Shown: positions 42,268 through 54,083, counted from the first letter of the stretch. The stretch is DNA of 64,000 bases from Zymoseptoria tritici IPO323 (GCF_000219625.1 NC_018214.1:1860001-1924000); one strand, 5' to 3'. Program-made: numbers and translations. Notes: generated by a model from the sequence alone, not told the origin.

Positions 42268-43419
42268 ATGTCGGGCACCCCACAGCCAGAGAACAATGCT
42301 TTGATCGCGTTTTCTGGGAGGAACTACTGTGCCTTTGGTCTCCAACACGGTATACATACCGTACCGGTCGACGAGGTAAGTGGTGTTCCTGGTCGATCCA
42401 ACGATTGAACCGTACATTTCCCATACTGACGCGGTTCACAATCCAGCGAATAGAGCGAAGGTACGATGAACTGAACGACATCTTCAAACAAATGGTCGGG
42501 ACCGTGATACCTCCAGAACTTCGGTTCGACGAGATCGAAGACCCGGAAGTCTTGGAATGTGGCTACCAAAAGGGCGCGTGGATTGATGATCTACTGAAGG
42601 AGAACGATCAGTCGGATATACTTGTTGGTTCAGGCGCGTACAGCACAAAGGAAGCGATACGCTGACATACGCGACCAGGTCACCGGCGTCGAGATATTCA
42701 CCGGACACGGCAACAGCGACGATGATGAGGAAGATGAGGATAACGATGAGGACAGCGGGATCGAGGAGTACCACAAAGTGCGATTCAACCTCAATGCTCC
42801 TTTCCGAGAAGAGCCTGGCGGCTTCCTTACGCCCGAGAGATTCAATCTGGTCAACAGTCGGCTCTTGGTAGACGGGATCAATGCTGCTCGCTGGCAGTTC
42901 TTTGTGAGAGACATGAAGGCCGTCCTACGCCCAGGCGGCTGGCTGCAGATGATGGAGGTTCACCCGCTGTGGCAGTCAAGTTCTGGGCATGATCTGCCCT
43001 TTCTTCATCGTTGGTCAGAGCGGTACATGAGCATGTTGACGCGCATGGGCAAGGATCCTCGGATCGGTTCGAAGCTCAGTCTGTACATGACGGAGTGTGG
43101 CTTCCAAAACGTCCACGCTTCTATCGAGCAGCTCCCTGTCGGAGCGTGGAATCCGCGTAGGTGCCACTTCATCGAGAATCTCAGCGCTGATTAAACTGAC
43201 CAGATTGCAGAACGAGCATCCGTGGGCAACGAGTTTAGGACCTTGTCAAAGGACATGGTTCTAGCAGCGGGAGCGTGGCCTTTGATGCGGCTCAGTGGCA
43301 TGTCGCAGTCTGACTTTGACGCACTGATTGAGGGCGCAAGAGCCGAGCTGGACCGGCAGGAGCTAAAGATTTACATGTCGGTTCACGTGGTGTACGGCCA
43401 GAGACCGCCCAGGAGATGA
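42268..43419 (+). CDS. divergent LaeA-like S-adenosylmethionine methyltransferase
   Basis: Four exons, join(42268..42375,42447..42623,42679..43156,43211..43419), 323 aa; all introns GT-AG. The layout matches the fungal LaeA-like/UMTA class-I methyltransferases: an N-terminal RNYCAFGLQHGIHTVPVDE segment (counterpart of the usual Y..PNDE), the helix RIERRYDELNDIFKQMVG, motif I region EVLECGYQKGAWIDDLL, motif II VTGVEIF, and late blocks ARWQFFVRDMKAVLRPGGWLQMMEV and CGFQNVHASIEQLPVGAW. The motif I glycines are largely lost (ECGYQKG instead of D.GTGTG) and an acidic insert of about 18 residues (DDDEEDEDNDED) follows motif II. The enzyme may be weakly active or non-enzymatic. Start chosen at the first ATG of the frame. 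Substrate unknown. Confidence 0.85.
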
Positions 43420-43941
43420 CGGAGTGCCGGGCACCCGATATCAACCGCCAATGCGGGCATCGCGCGCAGTGTGTTGCGGAGTCTTCCTCAGGCCGGATCG
43501 CCTTGAACATGATCAGGCTTGCGCCGTATCATGTTGCTGGACATCGGATCATAGGTCGGACTCCTTGCCTTGTCGATCGATCCGCTTCGATCGATACTGC
43601 TTGGTCTTTTGATCGCCGGTGCCACGCGATGGAGAGTCGCAAACAACGAGCCGCCGCGGAGTTCAACGTTGTCCGCCTCCTTGGCACCGCAATCGAGCTG
43701 GCCAGGATACGTGCAGGAAATGCGATGTCTTGTGATTGCGGAGGACGCGCATGGAGATGCAATGGCTTCACAAAGTTAGCGGCCAGAAGATGTGACGTTG
43801 GAAAGAGGAAGTGAAGTCGCAACTAGGAGATCCGACAGAATGGTAACACTATCGCCGTTTCATGTGGACCATGAACCACCACGAGGCGTCAAGAACTCTA
43901 TCGTCTACCGCCACATCTCTCACGAGTCATCATCAGCTCAC

Positions 43942-44172
43942 ATGTGTTCTCTCCAAGCAATTGACATAATAATTGCAATCGTTCTCACTATTCTTGCGGC
44001 CGTACATGCTACGGAACATGACATCGATATCGCCCAACGGCTTCCGCCACAAACGACGTTCCTTTCTTTGTGGCACAAACGGTCAGTCACAACAGCTGTT
44101 TCAGAATTCACTGCAATTCACTATAGACCGTCGACTGGCACAGATGCTGTCTTCTCATACACAAGCTCGTAG
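43942..44172 (+). CDS. possible small secreted protein (76 aa)
   Basis: Uninterrupted frame from ATG 43942 to TAG 44170-44172. The first 22 residues (MCSLQAIDIIIAIVLTILAAVHA) look like a signal peptide with a plausible cleavage site; the rest has no Cys and no known motif. It stops 2 bp before the end of the convergent SDR gene. It may be a chance frame; there is no family support. Confidence 0.25.
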   Translation: MCSLQAIDIIIAIVLTILAAVHATEHDIDIAQRLPPQTTFLSLWHKRSVTTAVSEFTAIHYRPSTGTDAVFSYTSS

Positions 44173-44174
44173 GT

Positions 44175-45135
44175 CTACAGCTGCAGACCCAGTTGGAGGA
44201 AGGATGGGAGGAACTCGACCTTCTCGATCTTCTCCTTCTGCTCGATCAGCTCATCCACATCCCACTGCGCCCACACAAACTTCCCGTGCAGGAAGTCGCT
44301 CTCCGGGCCCGCAAGCCAAACTGTGAAGTGGCCGGGGACTTGAATGTCCTGTGGGAAAAAAATTGTCAGCCATACATCGCATACAAGACGTCGAACAGGA
44401 GCAAGCCTCCATGCTGCATATACACACCTCCCACGCAAAGGCGTCCTCGGACACACCGGCATCCTTTGCCAAAGTCGTGAGGAAGACTCCTGGATGAATG
44501 CTGAAGAAACGAACGCCGTCCTTCTCCGGCGTATACTCTCTCGACATGTGCTGGAGTACATTCACAAATGCCGCCTTGCTGGGACCGTAACCGATATGTC
44601 CTGGAACAAGGGCGTGGGAAGCAGCCGATGAGATGTTGACGATCGTCTTGCTTCCAGATTTCGGCATTGGAAGCGCGAGATATTCCTTGACCATGTGGAG
44701 CGGAGCGATGACGTTGCCATGGAAGGTCTTCTCGATATCCTCGAGCGGAACGCCAACGCTCGGCACCTGCTGGTGGGATATAGCCGCGTTCAGAACGACG
44801 ATGTCCAAGTCGCCAAGGCTACGCATGATTTCGCTCACGCGCGGAAGGTCCGTAATGGATGCAGCGATGGTCTGAAACTCGGTATTTGGGAAGTCGGCTT
44901 CCAATGCCTTTTTGGCTTCGGCCTGCTTTTCAGCTGAGCGAGAGGCGATGATGATCTTTGACGTGCCGGCTTCAGCGAATGATCTTGCGATCGAGAGGCC
45001 GATTCCCTCGGAACCACCGGTGACTAGGACTGTCTTGCCCTTGCCATCGAACTTGCTTTTGGACGGTGACAAACGGTCGTAGGCCTGGGAGTGATAGGTC
45101 TTGGTCGGACGTGGGAGCGTGTCGAGGCTATTCAT
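44175..45135 (-). CDS. short-chain dehydrogenase/reductase (classical SDR)
   Basis: Two exons, complement(44175..44348,44428..45135), 293 aa; intron GTGTGT...CCACAG, phase 0. Rossmann-fold signs: TVLVTGGSEGIGLS (cofactor glycine motif TGxxxGIG, about residue 36-48), the NAAIS block (NNAG equivalent), catalytic Ser in NISSAAS and YGPSK (Tyr-x3-Lys). The ASRS block after strand 2 suggests NADP preference. No signal peptide; cytosolic. The C-terminal exon contains FTVWLAGPESDFLHGKFVWAQWDVDEL, characteristic of a fungal SDR subgroup of unknown substrate. No biosynthetic core enzyme is nearby. Confidence 0.93.
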
Positions 45136-46200
45136 GGCGATGATTGTGAAATGAAATGATTCTTTGCTTGACTATGGCGGGATTTCTGAGAGGCAAGATC
45201 AGTGTTTGTAGAGGAATCAAGATCCTTAAGTGCTTGGGTATGATCCCAAGCCAAGGAGGCATTTCAAAGCAAGGCTTGGCTAGGGACGCGCAGGATTCTC
45301 AGGATTGCCGATTACATGACCGTGAAAAAGGGCATAGGATTTTGCGGTGGGACCTGACAAATGCAACCGTGAAATAAGCTGGAATGCACATATAGGATCC
45401 GGGTCATGCTCTGGCAAAATTGGTCACGGCGGAACTCAGCCGTCGATGTAGCACGCGGAGCAGAAGCGCTGACAACTGCAGTCGCAGCATGTTTTGTGCA
45501 GCACCTCATCAATGCACCACGATCCTAATACTTGGCAGCAGTTGTGCAGCTGACGGAGGATGGCCGCAGAAGCATAGCCAGTATACCAGAGAGCCACAGT
45601 CTTCTCGCTCCGAAATCGACTGCTTCTTGGGCCGTGCCGTTCGTACGAAGTTTTGATTCTACCTCTGGTATCCTGCTGAGGTACAAGACGCCACGGTCTG
45701 CTCGCTGCGAGGACGATTACCCATTCGTGACAATGGAGTACCTCAGTCACAATGTCTTTGCCGTGTCCGGATCGCGAGGTGCTGACGCTATCGCAGAATG
45801 TTGCACAGGTCTGTTATGTGCTGGCATCGCCATCGGCAGCTCCGCAAGGCAGATTGTCTGGTAGGAGATGTTGACGGGAGATGTTGTTCAAGGTGAGGTC
45901 GATGTCGGCGAGATGGCCCTCGGTCCAAATCGATCGCTCATGACGCTTTGTCTTCACTCGTGCGGCTTGAAGCCTCGTGATTGGTCAATCGGGGATCTGA
46001 CTCTATCTTGAGATCCGGATGCTTTGGCCAGATGACCCTTATCGATTGCCCACGCCATTCATACCAGCTCTTCCCCCTTCATACCGTTCGTTCCTGTTTG
46101 GGCTTCACTTCTTGGGCCTCCTTTGCAGACGAGCAATTGTTCAGATTCCGTGTTGCGCTCACATTCCTCAAAAGAGTCCTCCGCTACGTCACTACGAACC
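45136..46200. other. intergenic region, divergent SDR and R3H-associated genes
   Basis: 1065 bp. No gene supported. Open frame 45532-45864 (+) has chance-like composition. Confidence 0.45.
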
Positions 46201-47228
46201 ATGGCCATCTTTCCCGAGCTTCACCCAGAGCCGAGCTCGATCGAACGCGTCGATGCGTGGGCAGTGACCCAATTGGCGGACGCCTTGAGTGGCACGGCCA
46301 TAACATCTCCTCCTCCACGTCAAGCTCGCACTGTCACCATTGAGATCCCTCTCGACGAGCGCGAACCGATTCAAGATGAGTCTACGCGACTCCGACTTCG
46401 CGCGGCAAGGCCGGAACCTGTACATACCGTGTACAAGCGAAGCGAGCCGATTCGACGTGATAGCTTGAAGAGACGGGAGTCGTTGCTCAAAGGAAAAGAA
46501 GGGTCTCGACGTCGGCAGCGTTGGGAAAACGATCGCTTGCTGAACAACCCTCATGCTGAGCCGCCACTGCCGAGCGATTGGCAGCCACATCCGACGTACG
46601 CTGTACAGAATGTGCCGTACTTCCTCGCACCGCTCTGGGATGCTGAGTATGCGAGAAAGTCGCAAGAAAGGCAAGCTAGAGCTGCAGCAGCCAAAGCGCC
46701 CGCGTCAAAGGAGGAGGCGGCAGCTGCCAAGGTGGCTCAAGATCTCCGAGCGAAGATGAAGCGCGCCAAAGGAGCGAAAGGCCTGCTCCAAGATCTGGAG
46801 GACGAAGTGCGAACTTTTGTCCGCCAGTGGGAGGAGAAGGAGCGCCAGCTTGAAGGCGAAGGCCTGATTGAGCCCGATAGCGAGGACGAGGAGATCGTTT
46901 TCGTAGGAAGAGGCGGTGCTACAATGAGCGATGAGCGTCGAGAGGAGAGACACCTCGAGAAGGACAAGTTGATCTATCAAGGCCTGATTGACGATCATGG
47001 TGCAGCGTTCGGGCGCTACTTGACCCATCAGATCGCCATCTATGTGAGTCGAGCGCTCTCGTGGAATGATTGCCTCATGCTAATGTGTGTCAGTATGGCC
47101 TCAAGACTTGGAGCATCACCAAAGGCGGCGAGAGACTGGCATATGTCGGGCTCAAGATCGATCCAAAGACACGCCGGCCAAGTCTGTCAAACCGCGAACT
47201 GCCGCGACCTTTGTATGCGGTTGTTTGA
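46201..47228 (+). CDS. R3H-associated N-terminal domain protein
   Basis: Two exons, join(46201..47043,47094..47228), 325 aa; intron GTGAGT...GTCAG, phase 0 and joining ..HQIAIY to YGLKTWSIT. Family signs: MAIFPELHPEPSSIERVDAWAVTQLADAL at the start, the RRDSLKRRE/GSRRRQRWENDRLLNNPHAEPPLPSDWQ block (about residues 85-122), a coiled acidic region (about 190-245), and the C-terminal FGRYLTHQIAIYYGLKTWSITKGGERLAYVGLK. This fungal family precedes or accompanies R3H nucleic-acid-binding proteins; its role is unclear, possibly RNA-related and nuclear. The C-terminus is where relatives keep their most conserved residues. Confidence 0.9.
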
Positions 47229-47544
47229 TACACGCATGAGTATAGACAATTGTTGTTCTTTGTTCGAAGTGCAAGCACGCGCGCCTGCCGTACATATTCA
47301 CGGGCGAAGTTTGAGGCTGCTGTCAAGGCAGTCGCGTGCACATGCATGCGTACCATATATTCACCAGCAATTCACCAATAATCCATGTCGCTTCAGAGTC
47401 TGCATCACGATTCTCCTTCTCTGGCTCTCTTCTTTTACCATTATACCTTTACTCAAACTGGCTGCAGATCCATTACTTCTTCACCCGCCAATACGAAAGT
47501 CCAACACCAACAACCTTCCTCGACAAACACATCACACCACCACA
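47229..47544. other. intergenic region
   Basis: 316 bp between two + strand genes; contains C/T-rich stretches at 47400-47470 typical of fungal promoters. Nothing else recognised. Confidence 0.4.
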
Positions 47545-47991
47545 ATGTGTCAAATCTGCGGGATCTCCGAGATCGCCAAGAAAGATCGCTGGCCCAAACC
47601 AGTCGAAGTCAACAAAGTCGACCTTTTCTTCCTCATCACCACTATCCACGACACCTACGAGCAATACCAAAACATCAAGAAGTATACGCCCGCGGCTCCA
47701 ATCCCTGAACTCCTCATCACCCTGCTCCGCACACTCCGCGAACAGCTCGGCTCCATCGAAGACGACCGCGAGAAGTGGTGGACTTCTCCCGCCAAGCGCG
47801 AAATGCGCAAGACTCTGGACCTCGAGGGAAATCAAAAGAAACTGTCGGAGCTGCACAAGATTAATACGGCGGTGAAGGGCCGGTTGGAGGAGATGCAGGC
47901 GAGGTTGGGTTGTTTTGTGAAGTGGACGTTGGGGATGAATGGAGGGGTGTATGAGTTGGATAATGCGTGGAGGGTTGCGGGTGGTGTGTAA
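47545..47991 (+). CDS. small uncharacterised protein (148 aa)
   Basis: Single exon, start MCQICGISEIAKKDRW. The first six residues carry a CxxC pair; the rest is predicted largely helical with charged heptad-like stretches (residues about 25-60 and 85-125) and a closing WTLGMNGGVYELDNAWRVAGG. No signal peptide or membrane segment. Strong pyrimidine-rich leader before the ATG and consistent codon use support a real gene. I do not recognise a family. Confidence 0.72.
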   Translation: MCQICGISEIAKKDRWPKPVEVNKVDLFFLITTIHDTYEQYQNIKKYTPAAPIPELLITLLRTLREQLGSIEDDREKWWTSPAKREMRKTLDLEGNQKKLSELHKINTAVKGRLEEMQARLGCFVKWTLGMNGGVYELDNAWRVAGGV

Positions 47992-48262
47992 AACAGGGCT
48001 TTATTTCACTATGTCAAGTGGCGGATTGAGGAGCGCGTAGCTGTGGGAAGGACACGGGGAGAGCATGGCAGCATTCGATGTTCTCTGGCAGGGAAGCGCA
48101 TGCAGAAGCGAGCATCGAGGCGGTGCTGAGCAGAGTTTCACTCGAAGGCAGGGTGAAATGGAAGTAGTCGGGCGCCCTGATCTCGCCAGTACAGCTAGTA
48201 TTAGCGCAGTCTTCTGTCACAGGACGAGCAAGCGCTATTCGTGCTATTTCGTACGGTCAGCA

Positions 48263-49215
48263 TCAAAGCTTGTGCGCTCCACCCGACATCTCCTCCTCAT
48301 ACTCCAGATCCGGCTGGAATTCCCAATACAGCGTCTCCGGATCGCTCGCGTTCTCATACGTGTATTGCGCAGCCTCCTCTGGCACGTACACCTTCGGCAA
48401 CCCATTCGCAGCCGCCGCTTCCACCTGGAGCTGAATCTCGCAGCTCCTCTCCATGAGCGTGTACAAGTAAGCTGCTTCGTCGACTGTCCCTCCCACTGTG
48501 AGCAAACCATGGTTGCGAAGGATCATGCCTTTGCCATTGGGACCGAGGGCATTGGCTAGCCGCTCTCCTTCTTCTTCCGTGAAGACCACACCGCCGAAGT
48601 CCTACCTCATACATAAGACTTTGTCGTCGTGTTGGGCCTCGTAGCACTCACCTTGTACACCGCCTGAGCATCCTTGTAAAAGTACGTCACATCCTGGTTC
48701 AACATTTCCAATGGCTTCACAAATGTGCTCCACGCCTTACCCGCGGGACTATGCGTATGGCAAGCAGCAACCACATCAGGTCTCGCCTTGTGCACCGCAG
48801 AATGAATGAGGAAGCCCGCCGCGTTCGCCGGTCGACTCATGTTGCCACCGATCGCATTGCCGTCATAGTCGACCAGGATCATGTCGCTCGCTTTCAATAG
48901 CCCGAAATGTCGTCCGAGCGGGTTCGTCCAAAATGTGTGAGGGTTTTCAGGATCACGGACAGAAATGTGCCCGCTCATTCCTTCCGTGTATCCTTTGCGG
49001 GCGAAGACGCGGAAGGTAATGGCCATGTGTTCGAGCATCCATTTTCTGTGGTCGGCGAAGGAGACGAATGTTGGGATTCCGGGGAGGCAGGTACCTTGTG
49101 AGATCAATTGTAACGGGGTCTTTTTCTTCTCCACGGCTGTTTCTTGTGATTTGTCTGACTTGATGTGTATCGGCGTCGCCGTGGCGTCCAATGTGGTGAT
49201 CGCAGATGGTGCCAT
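48263..49215 (-). CDS. class II aldolase/adducin-domain protein
   Basis: Two exons, complement(48263..48601,48652..49215), 300 aa; intron GTGAGT...GGTAG, phase 0. Class II aldolase features: RKGYTEGMSGHISVRDP (phosphate/substrate loop), NPLGRHFGLLKASDMILVD, HSAVHKARPDVVAACHTHSPAGKAW with the zinc-binding HTH pair, and GMILRNHGLLTVGGTVDEA with the third His. Zinc-dependent sugar-phosphate aldolases and related epimerases share this fold; fungal members often act on unknown small sugars. It is divergent from the amidase gene (358 bp between starts), which could mean shared regulation. Confidence 0.93.
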
Positions 49216-49573
49216 GGCTGTGAAGTCCTCTTTTCTGTTGTACTTCAGAGAAGAGAACCAGCTCGGAAAAAAGTTGAAGAAGGTATATAATCCCGGTCGA
49301 TGTTAAGTTTTTAGCCCAAACGTTGAAGACGAGAGACATGGGAAGGAAATGGTTTTAGCCGACGTCGGCCAGCTCGAGCTGAGCTTCTCCTCAACTTGCT
49401 TGGCCTCGGGCGGGAAGTACCAGTATCTCGCACTTATCGTGGCCGACGATAAGGCACCATGTCAATCCGAGAGTCTGCAATCGTGGCTGTGTGCGTGGTA
49501 TATACACGCAACTTCCTTGTTGGGCGAATCATTCTGGACTTTGACACTAGCACGCTAGACTGTCTTCGCTGAC
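49216..49573. promoter_or_regulatory. divergent promoter region of aldolase and amidase genes
   Basis: 358 bp between head-to-head starts. A TATATAA-like stretch (ggtatataatcccgg, 49280-49294) and a second tatata (49498-49503) are visible; their use is inferred. Confidence 0.4.
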
Positions 49574-51726
49574 ATGTCCTTCGTGAGCGACACTCAAGTT
49601 TTCTTCCATCAGACATCTACATCGGACTGACCATCTTCTCTCAAGAACGTCGTCGAAGCAAGCATTGCCGACCTACAGCAAGCACTCAACAATGGCTCCA
49701 TCACCAGCGTCGAGCTCGTGGCCAAATACCTCCAACGCATCAGCACATACGACGCCCGAGGACCATGCTTGAATTCCATTCCCATCCTCAACCCGGATGT
49801 CTTCGACGAGGCCGCAGCATCCGATGCCCGTCGAGCAGCTGGTCAGCTTCGAGGTCCCTTAGATGGCATCCCATACACCCTCAAAGATAGCATGATGTAC
49901 AAAGGCATGACCTGCTCCAACGGATCTCGAGCTTTCAAAGATCTAGTAGCAAACTCGGACTCTTTCGTCGCTGAGCGACTGCGACAAGCTGGAGCTGTCT
50001 GTATTGGTCGCACGAATACTCCGCCGATGATGGCATCCGGTATGCATCGAGGTGTTCATGGCCGGGCTGAGAGTCCGTACAACTTGGAGTACTTGACTGC
50101 AGCCTTTTCATCTGGCTCTTCGAACGGTGCTGCGACGTCGACAGCGGCCTCGTTCGCTGCATTCGGACTTGGATCGGAGACTGTGTCTTCTGGACGTTCG
50201 CCTGCTTCGAACAATGGGCTCGTGGCATACACGCCTTCCCGAACTGTGATCTCGCCTCGTGGAGTGTAAGTCAGACAATTCATGTACAACTTCCATTCTT
50301 GACTGACCTTGTTGACAATAGATGGCCACTCTACCCCACCTGCGACGTAATCGTGCCCATGACAAGAACAGTCTCAGACATGCTCGCCATCCTAGACGTC
50401 CTAACAGCAATCGACTCCACAACAAGCGGCGACTTCTGGAGAGAACAAAACCACGTCAACATCCCCCCTGTCCCTCGCCCCCAGTCCTTTCTCTCCATCA
50501 AGTCCCCCACCACAACCTCCCTCCACGGTAAACGCATCGCCGTCCCATCCATGTACATCGGACTCCCCTCCCCCTCCGCAAAACCCATCACCACCTCCCC
50601 CTCCATCATCGCCCTCTGGAACCTCGCTCGTCTCGACCTCGAAGCGTCCGGAGCCACAGTCATCTCAACCGACTTCCCCCTCGTGACACACTACGAAGAC
50701 GACTCCATCTCCAACCACACCAACAACGTCCAGGGCTTCACCCCCGACTGGAACAGCAAAGAACGCGGCGAGCTGGTAGCTTACCTCTGGGACGACTTCC
50801 TCATCGCCAACGCCGATCCGAACTGTAATACTCTGGCTTCCGTAGACGGTACGAAGATGTTTCCTCGTCCGGAGGGGTATATCCCGGATCAATACATGGA
50901 ACACAAGAATTTCATCGACTACCCCAATCTCGTTGAAATGGTTAAGAACCGAAACGGGAAGAGTTTGTGGGACATTGACGGGTTGGCGGAAGCGTTGCCC
51001 GCTTTGGAGGACCAGCGGAAACGGGACTTGGAGGACTGGATGGACGGGCTCAACATCGACATGGTTGTGTTTCCTGCGAATGGGGATGTTGGAAAAGCGG
51101 ATGTTGATACGAATGATGAGAGCGCACGGCATGCTCTTCAAAATGGTGTGAGGTATAGTAATGGCAATCGAGCGATTCGGCATATGGGTGTGCCGACGGT
51201 GAGTGTTACTATGGGTTCGATGGAGACGACCAAGATACCTGTGAACTTGACGTTTGCGGGGAGACATGGGAGTGATGTGGAGTTGTTGGGGTATGCGTGG
51301 GAGTTTGAGCAGAGGACGAAGAGGAGGATTGCGCCGCCTGTGACGCCTGCGCTCGGTGATGATAGCAGTGTTCGCTCGGCTGTCGGTGGTCTGAACGAGG
51401 TCGGGGAGCTGGACTTGCAGATCAAGGTTGCTGAGCGAGTTGGTGAGGATGAAGTACGACTGACAGGGACTGTGCAGTCTTCCGAAGATGTCGAGCTGGA
51501 AGTCTTCGTCGATGGAAAAGCTGTTGCAGCTTCGCAGATTGAGTCGGTAGATGGAAAGTGGTCGGTACAAGCGCAGTTCACCCCCTTCGAGCCACCGGTA
51601 CCGCTGTACGGCGGAGTCGGTGAGGTGGTCGGGAATGTCGTCGTGGTCGTACTGGCAAGGTCTGCAGGAAAGGTGCTCGGAAAGCTGGTGATGCTCGATC
51701 AGAAGAAGACTTCACAGAACGTCTAG
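49574..51726 (+). CDS. amidase-signature family hydrolase
   Basis: Three exons, join(49574..49582,49646..50265,50322..51726), 677 aa. Exon 1 is tiny (Met-Ser-Phe) and was chosen because it joins in frame to NVVEASIADLQQALNNGSITSVELV, the normal amidase N-terminus; its donor is GTGAGC and its acceptor CTCAAG. Signature residues: Lys in LDGIPYTLKDSMMY (about 84), the GSSNGAATSTAAS glycine/serine stretch (about 159-171, cis-Ser) and GLGSETVSSGRSPASNNG holding the nucleophile region. The usual GTETDGS order is altered to GSETVSS. About 200 residues after the catalytic core form a C-terminal extension with a beta-rich end. It hydrolyses amide bonds of unknown small substrates. Confidence 0.9.
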
Positions 51727-52072
51727 CGCAGGACCAGATCAAGAAGGAAGGCAGTCTAGTACCAGTCATGTTATCATTGCGAGGGAGGGAGGGAAAGAAC
51801 CCAGTGAAGCGGAAGCGTGAAACAGTCGTCACCGTTGAAGAAGCCGAGAGGTACATGGCAAGAACAGAAAATTGTCTATCCCAATTTCAACACCATCGCT
51901 AAAAACCATCAGTCGCTCACTCACGATCGATGCCGCGGAAGAAGAAACCAAGTAAACTCGACATCGCTCGACGCTCAACGCCCATTCCAAAATCGATGAG
52001 ATCAAAGAAGCTTGTACCAAGAAGCAGAAAACAGTACTCCGAAATGAGCTCATGGCGACACCACCTCCATCA
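51727..52072. other. intergenic region between convergent genes
   Basis: 346 bp, 3' ends of the amidase and GH71 genes. Nothing else recognised. Confidence 0.4.
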
Positions 52073-53532
52073 TCAGCTCCCCTCAATAAGACCCACCACC
52101 GGGTTGAAGTTCTGCCAATCGCAAGCCGTTGAGATCTTGACTTGACCCTTACCAGTCGCCACGACTTTACCCTGGCGCATGATGGAGATTTCGGGAGCGA
52201 CGCCATAGTTGGACACGAACGGCGGGAATGGCACCATGCCCATACCCGGCGTCTTGCCGTCGGCGTTGAAGGTCCAGTATTGGTTGCTACCGATGGACAT
52301 GGAGATGGTGGAAGCCGACTTGACCAATGCGAAAGCGAAAACGGCGTCTTGCGCAAAGTCCTTGTTGCGGATGGCAGTCGACGAACCGCCGGTGCAGATG
52401 GTATCTTTGGGATGTACGCGGTACCAGTAGATGACCTGATCTTCAGTGACGGGCGGCGGGCTGCCGGTCTTCCACCAGGAGATGTAGTACTTTGCGATGA
52501 GGCGCCATGGAGCGTGATCCTGACCGTAGACATAAGCGCCCATCTCGCCGAGGACGACGTAGTCTTTGGCGTTGACGTCCTGAGAAGGAAGGTCGCGGAT
52601 GTAGTGAGACTCGCAAAAGTCGTTCCAGGTGAGGATCTCGATGATGTCGGGTTGAACCTCGTCGTTGCTGGTGATTTGCTTGAAGCGGTTGGGGAACAGC
52701 ATGTCACTGTACGCCACCCAGGCGTCGAGAGGGTTGCCATTGTTCAGATCCTTGTACTGCCACGGGGACATGGCTACACAGAGCATTGTTAGCCACTTGT
52801 TCACATGTGAGACATATATCCCTTGCGCCTGAACTCACCCATGATGTAAGGTCCTGTTTTGCCAGCATTCTTCAGGGCGGATTGGAACGCTTGATCAGGG
52901 GAGGCGGTTATGTTCGCCTCGACATCGAGTGGCCAGGCCTGCCAGTTGAAGTAGCCGTCGATGGCAGGGTAGTCGGAGATGAGCTTGGCGGCCGAGGATT
53001 GTGCATTGGTCTGCGCAGCGGTCGAGTACTTGGTGAGAGCTGGCGCAAGGGTGATGGGGTTCTTCCAGTACGCCATTTTGTCTTTGAGACCTTGGAAGAA
53101 TTGATTGCCGTAATGCTCGATGTTGTCGCCTCCATAGGTGGACACGAGGAGGTTGTTGTTCCAGCGGTAAGCAGCGGGGCTCGAGGCGTGTTTGGTGATC
53201 ATGTCTTGCATGAAGGTCTGGTTCCAGTAGTGGTTGCAGATGGTCCAGCTCATGTCGAAGGAGTACATCAGCTTGAAGCCCTTGTTCTCGGCCGCGGTGA
53301 AGGCATCGTCAATCCTATCGACGGACCAATTCTCGTTGGCCTGGCAGTTAGGCGGAGTCCAATTGAGAGCGAAGCCGTCGATGCCGACCTCCTGCGCAGA
53401 GGCAATGTCTTTTTCCCATTGGTCGACGTCGTATGCGAAGCTGTTCATGACCATGAAGTGAGCAAAGACGGTCGAAGCCGACGCTGTCCGGACCGCGGTC
53501 GCCGCAAGCAATGCCACGAAGAAGGCGAGCAT
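52073..53532 (-). CDS. secreted GH71 alpha-1,3-glucanase (mutanase-like)
   Basis: Two exons, complement(52073..52773,52839..53532), 464 aa; intron GTGAGT...TGTAG. Residues 1-19 are a signal peptide (MLAFFVALLAATAVRTASA). GH71 hallmarks: VFAHFMVMNSFAYDVDQWEKDI, IDGFALNWTPPN, FKLMYSFDMSW, the YNWQAWP-like FNWQAWPLD, the block YIMGAMSPWQYKDLNNGN and ILTWNDFCESHYIRDLP, which carries the expected acidic catalytic residues. The family cleaves alpha-1,3-glucan of fungal cell walls and is used in septum or ascus wall remodelling or in feeding on other fungi. It lacks a long Ser/Thr linker and carbohydrate-binding module. The start was placed at the Met that opens the signal peptide. Confidence 0.94.
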
Positions 53533-53830
53533 GGTGAATGTCGGTGATGATGTTGTTTTATTCTGTGTTTCTTTTCTGTTGTTGATTGTTGTATTCTGTC
53601 GATCTGTTGATGCTGCTGTCACGTGTTGCTAGGTGGATGAGAAAATGAAGTCTTTCGCTGCTTGTGATTGTGTTCGATAAGAGTGAAGTCGATGATGCTG
53701 CACTTGCTGGAGGAGGGTATCGAGTCGACGATGTGGTAATGAATGGACTGCTGCGAGAGCGTTTAAAAGGAGTGACTTTGGATGTTTGCAAATGAGTGTG
53801 ATATAGCACCAGGCCAGAACCTCTCAAAGG

Positions 53831-53858
53831 TGTGTGTGTGCGTGTGTGCGTGTGTGCG
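53831..53858. repeat. TG/CG microsatellite
   Basis: About 28 bp of alternating purine-pyrimidine TG with interspersed CG, in the GH71 upstream region. Confidence 0.9.
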
Positions 53859-54083
53859 TTGTCGACGACGATGCAGCAAGCGTGCAGACGTAGAGTAGGG
53901 AGGACAATGAAGGGAGAGAGGAGAGCGAGGAGACAGGAGGTGTGCACGACGCTGGTACTTGAGATTGAGATTCCCAAGACTTGGAACTGCCACGCCGCAG
54001 GACACACCCATGGAAGATGGAGGATTCGAGGCGGGACTCCACTCTCCGAACAGAGGCAGCCGTTGTGGAGCGCCGCTGATGTT

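Noticed and set aside
42268..45135. methyltransferase plus SDR as a secondary-metabolite gene cluster
   Set aside because: No polyketide synthase, peptide synthetase, terpene cyclase or transporter nearby; the two genes are probably independent.
50665..51570. 301-codon - strand frame inside the amidase gene
   Set aside because: Antisense shadow; the + strand frame has the amidase signature.
52142..53547. two + strand frames of 216 and 253 codons over the GH71 gene
   Set aside because: Antisense to a signal-peptide-bearing GH71 enzyme.
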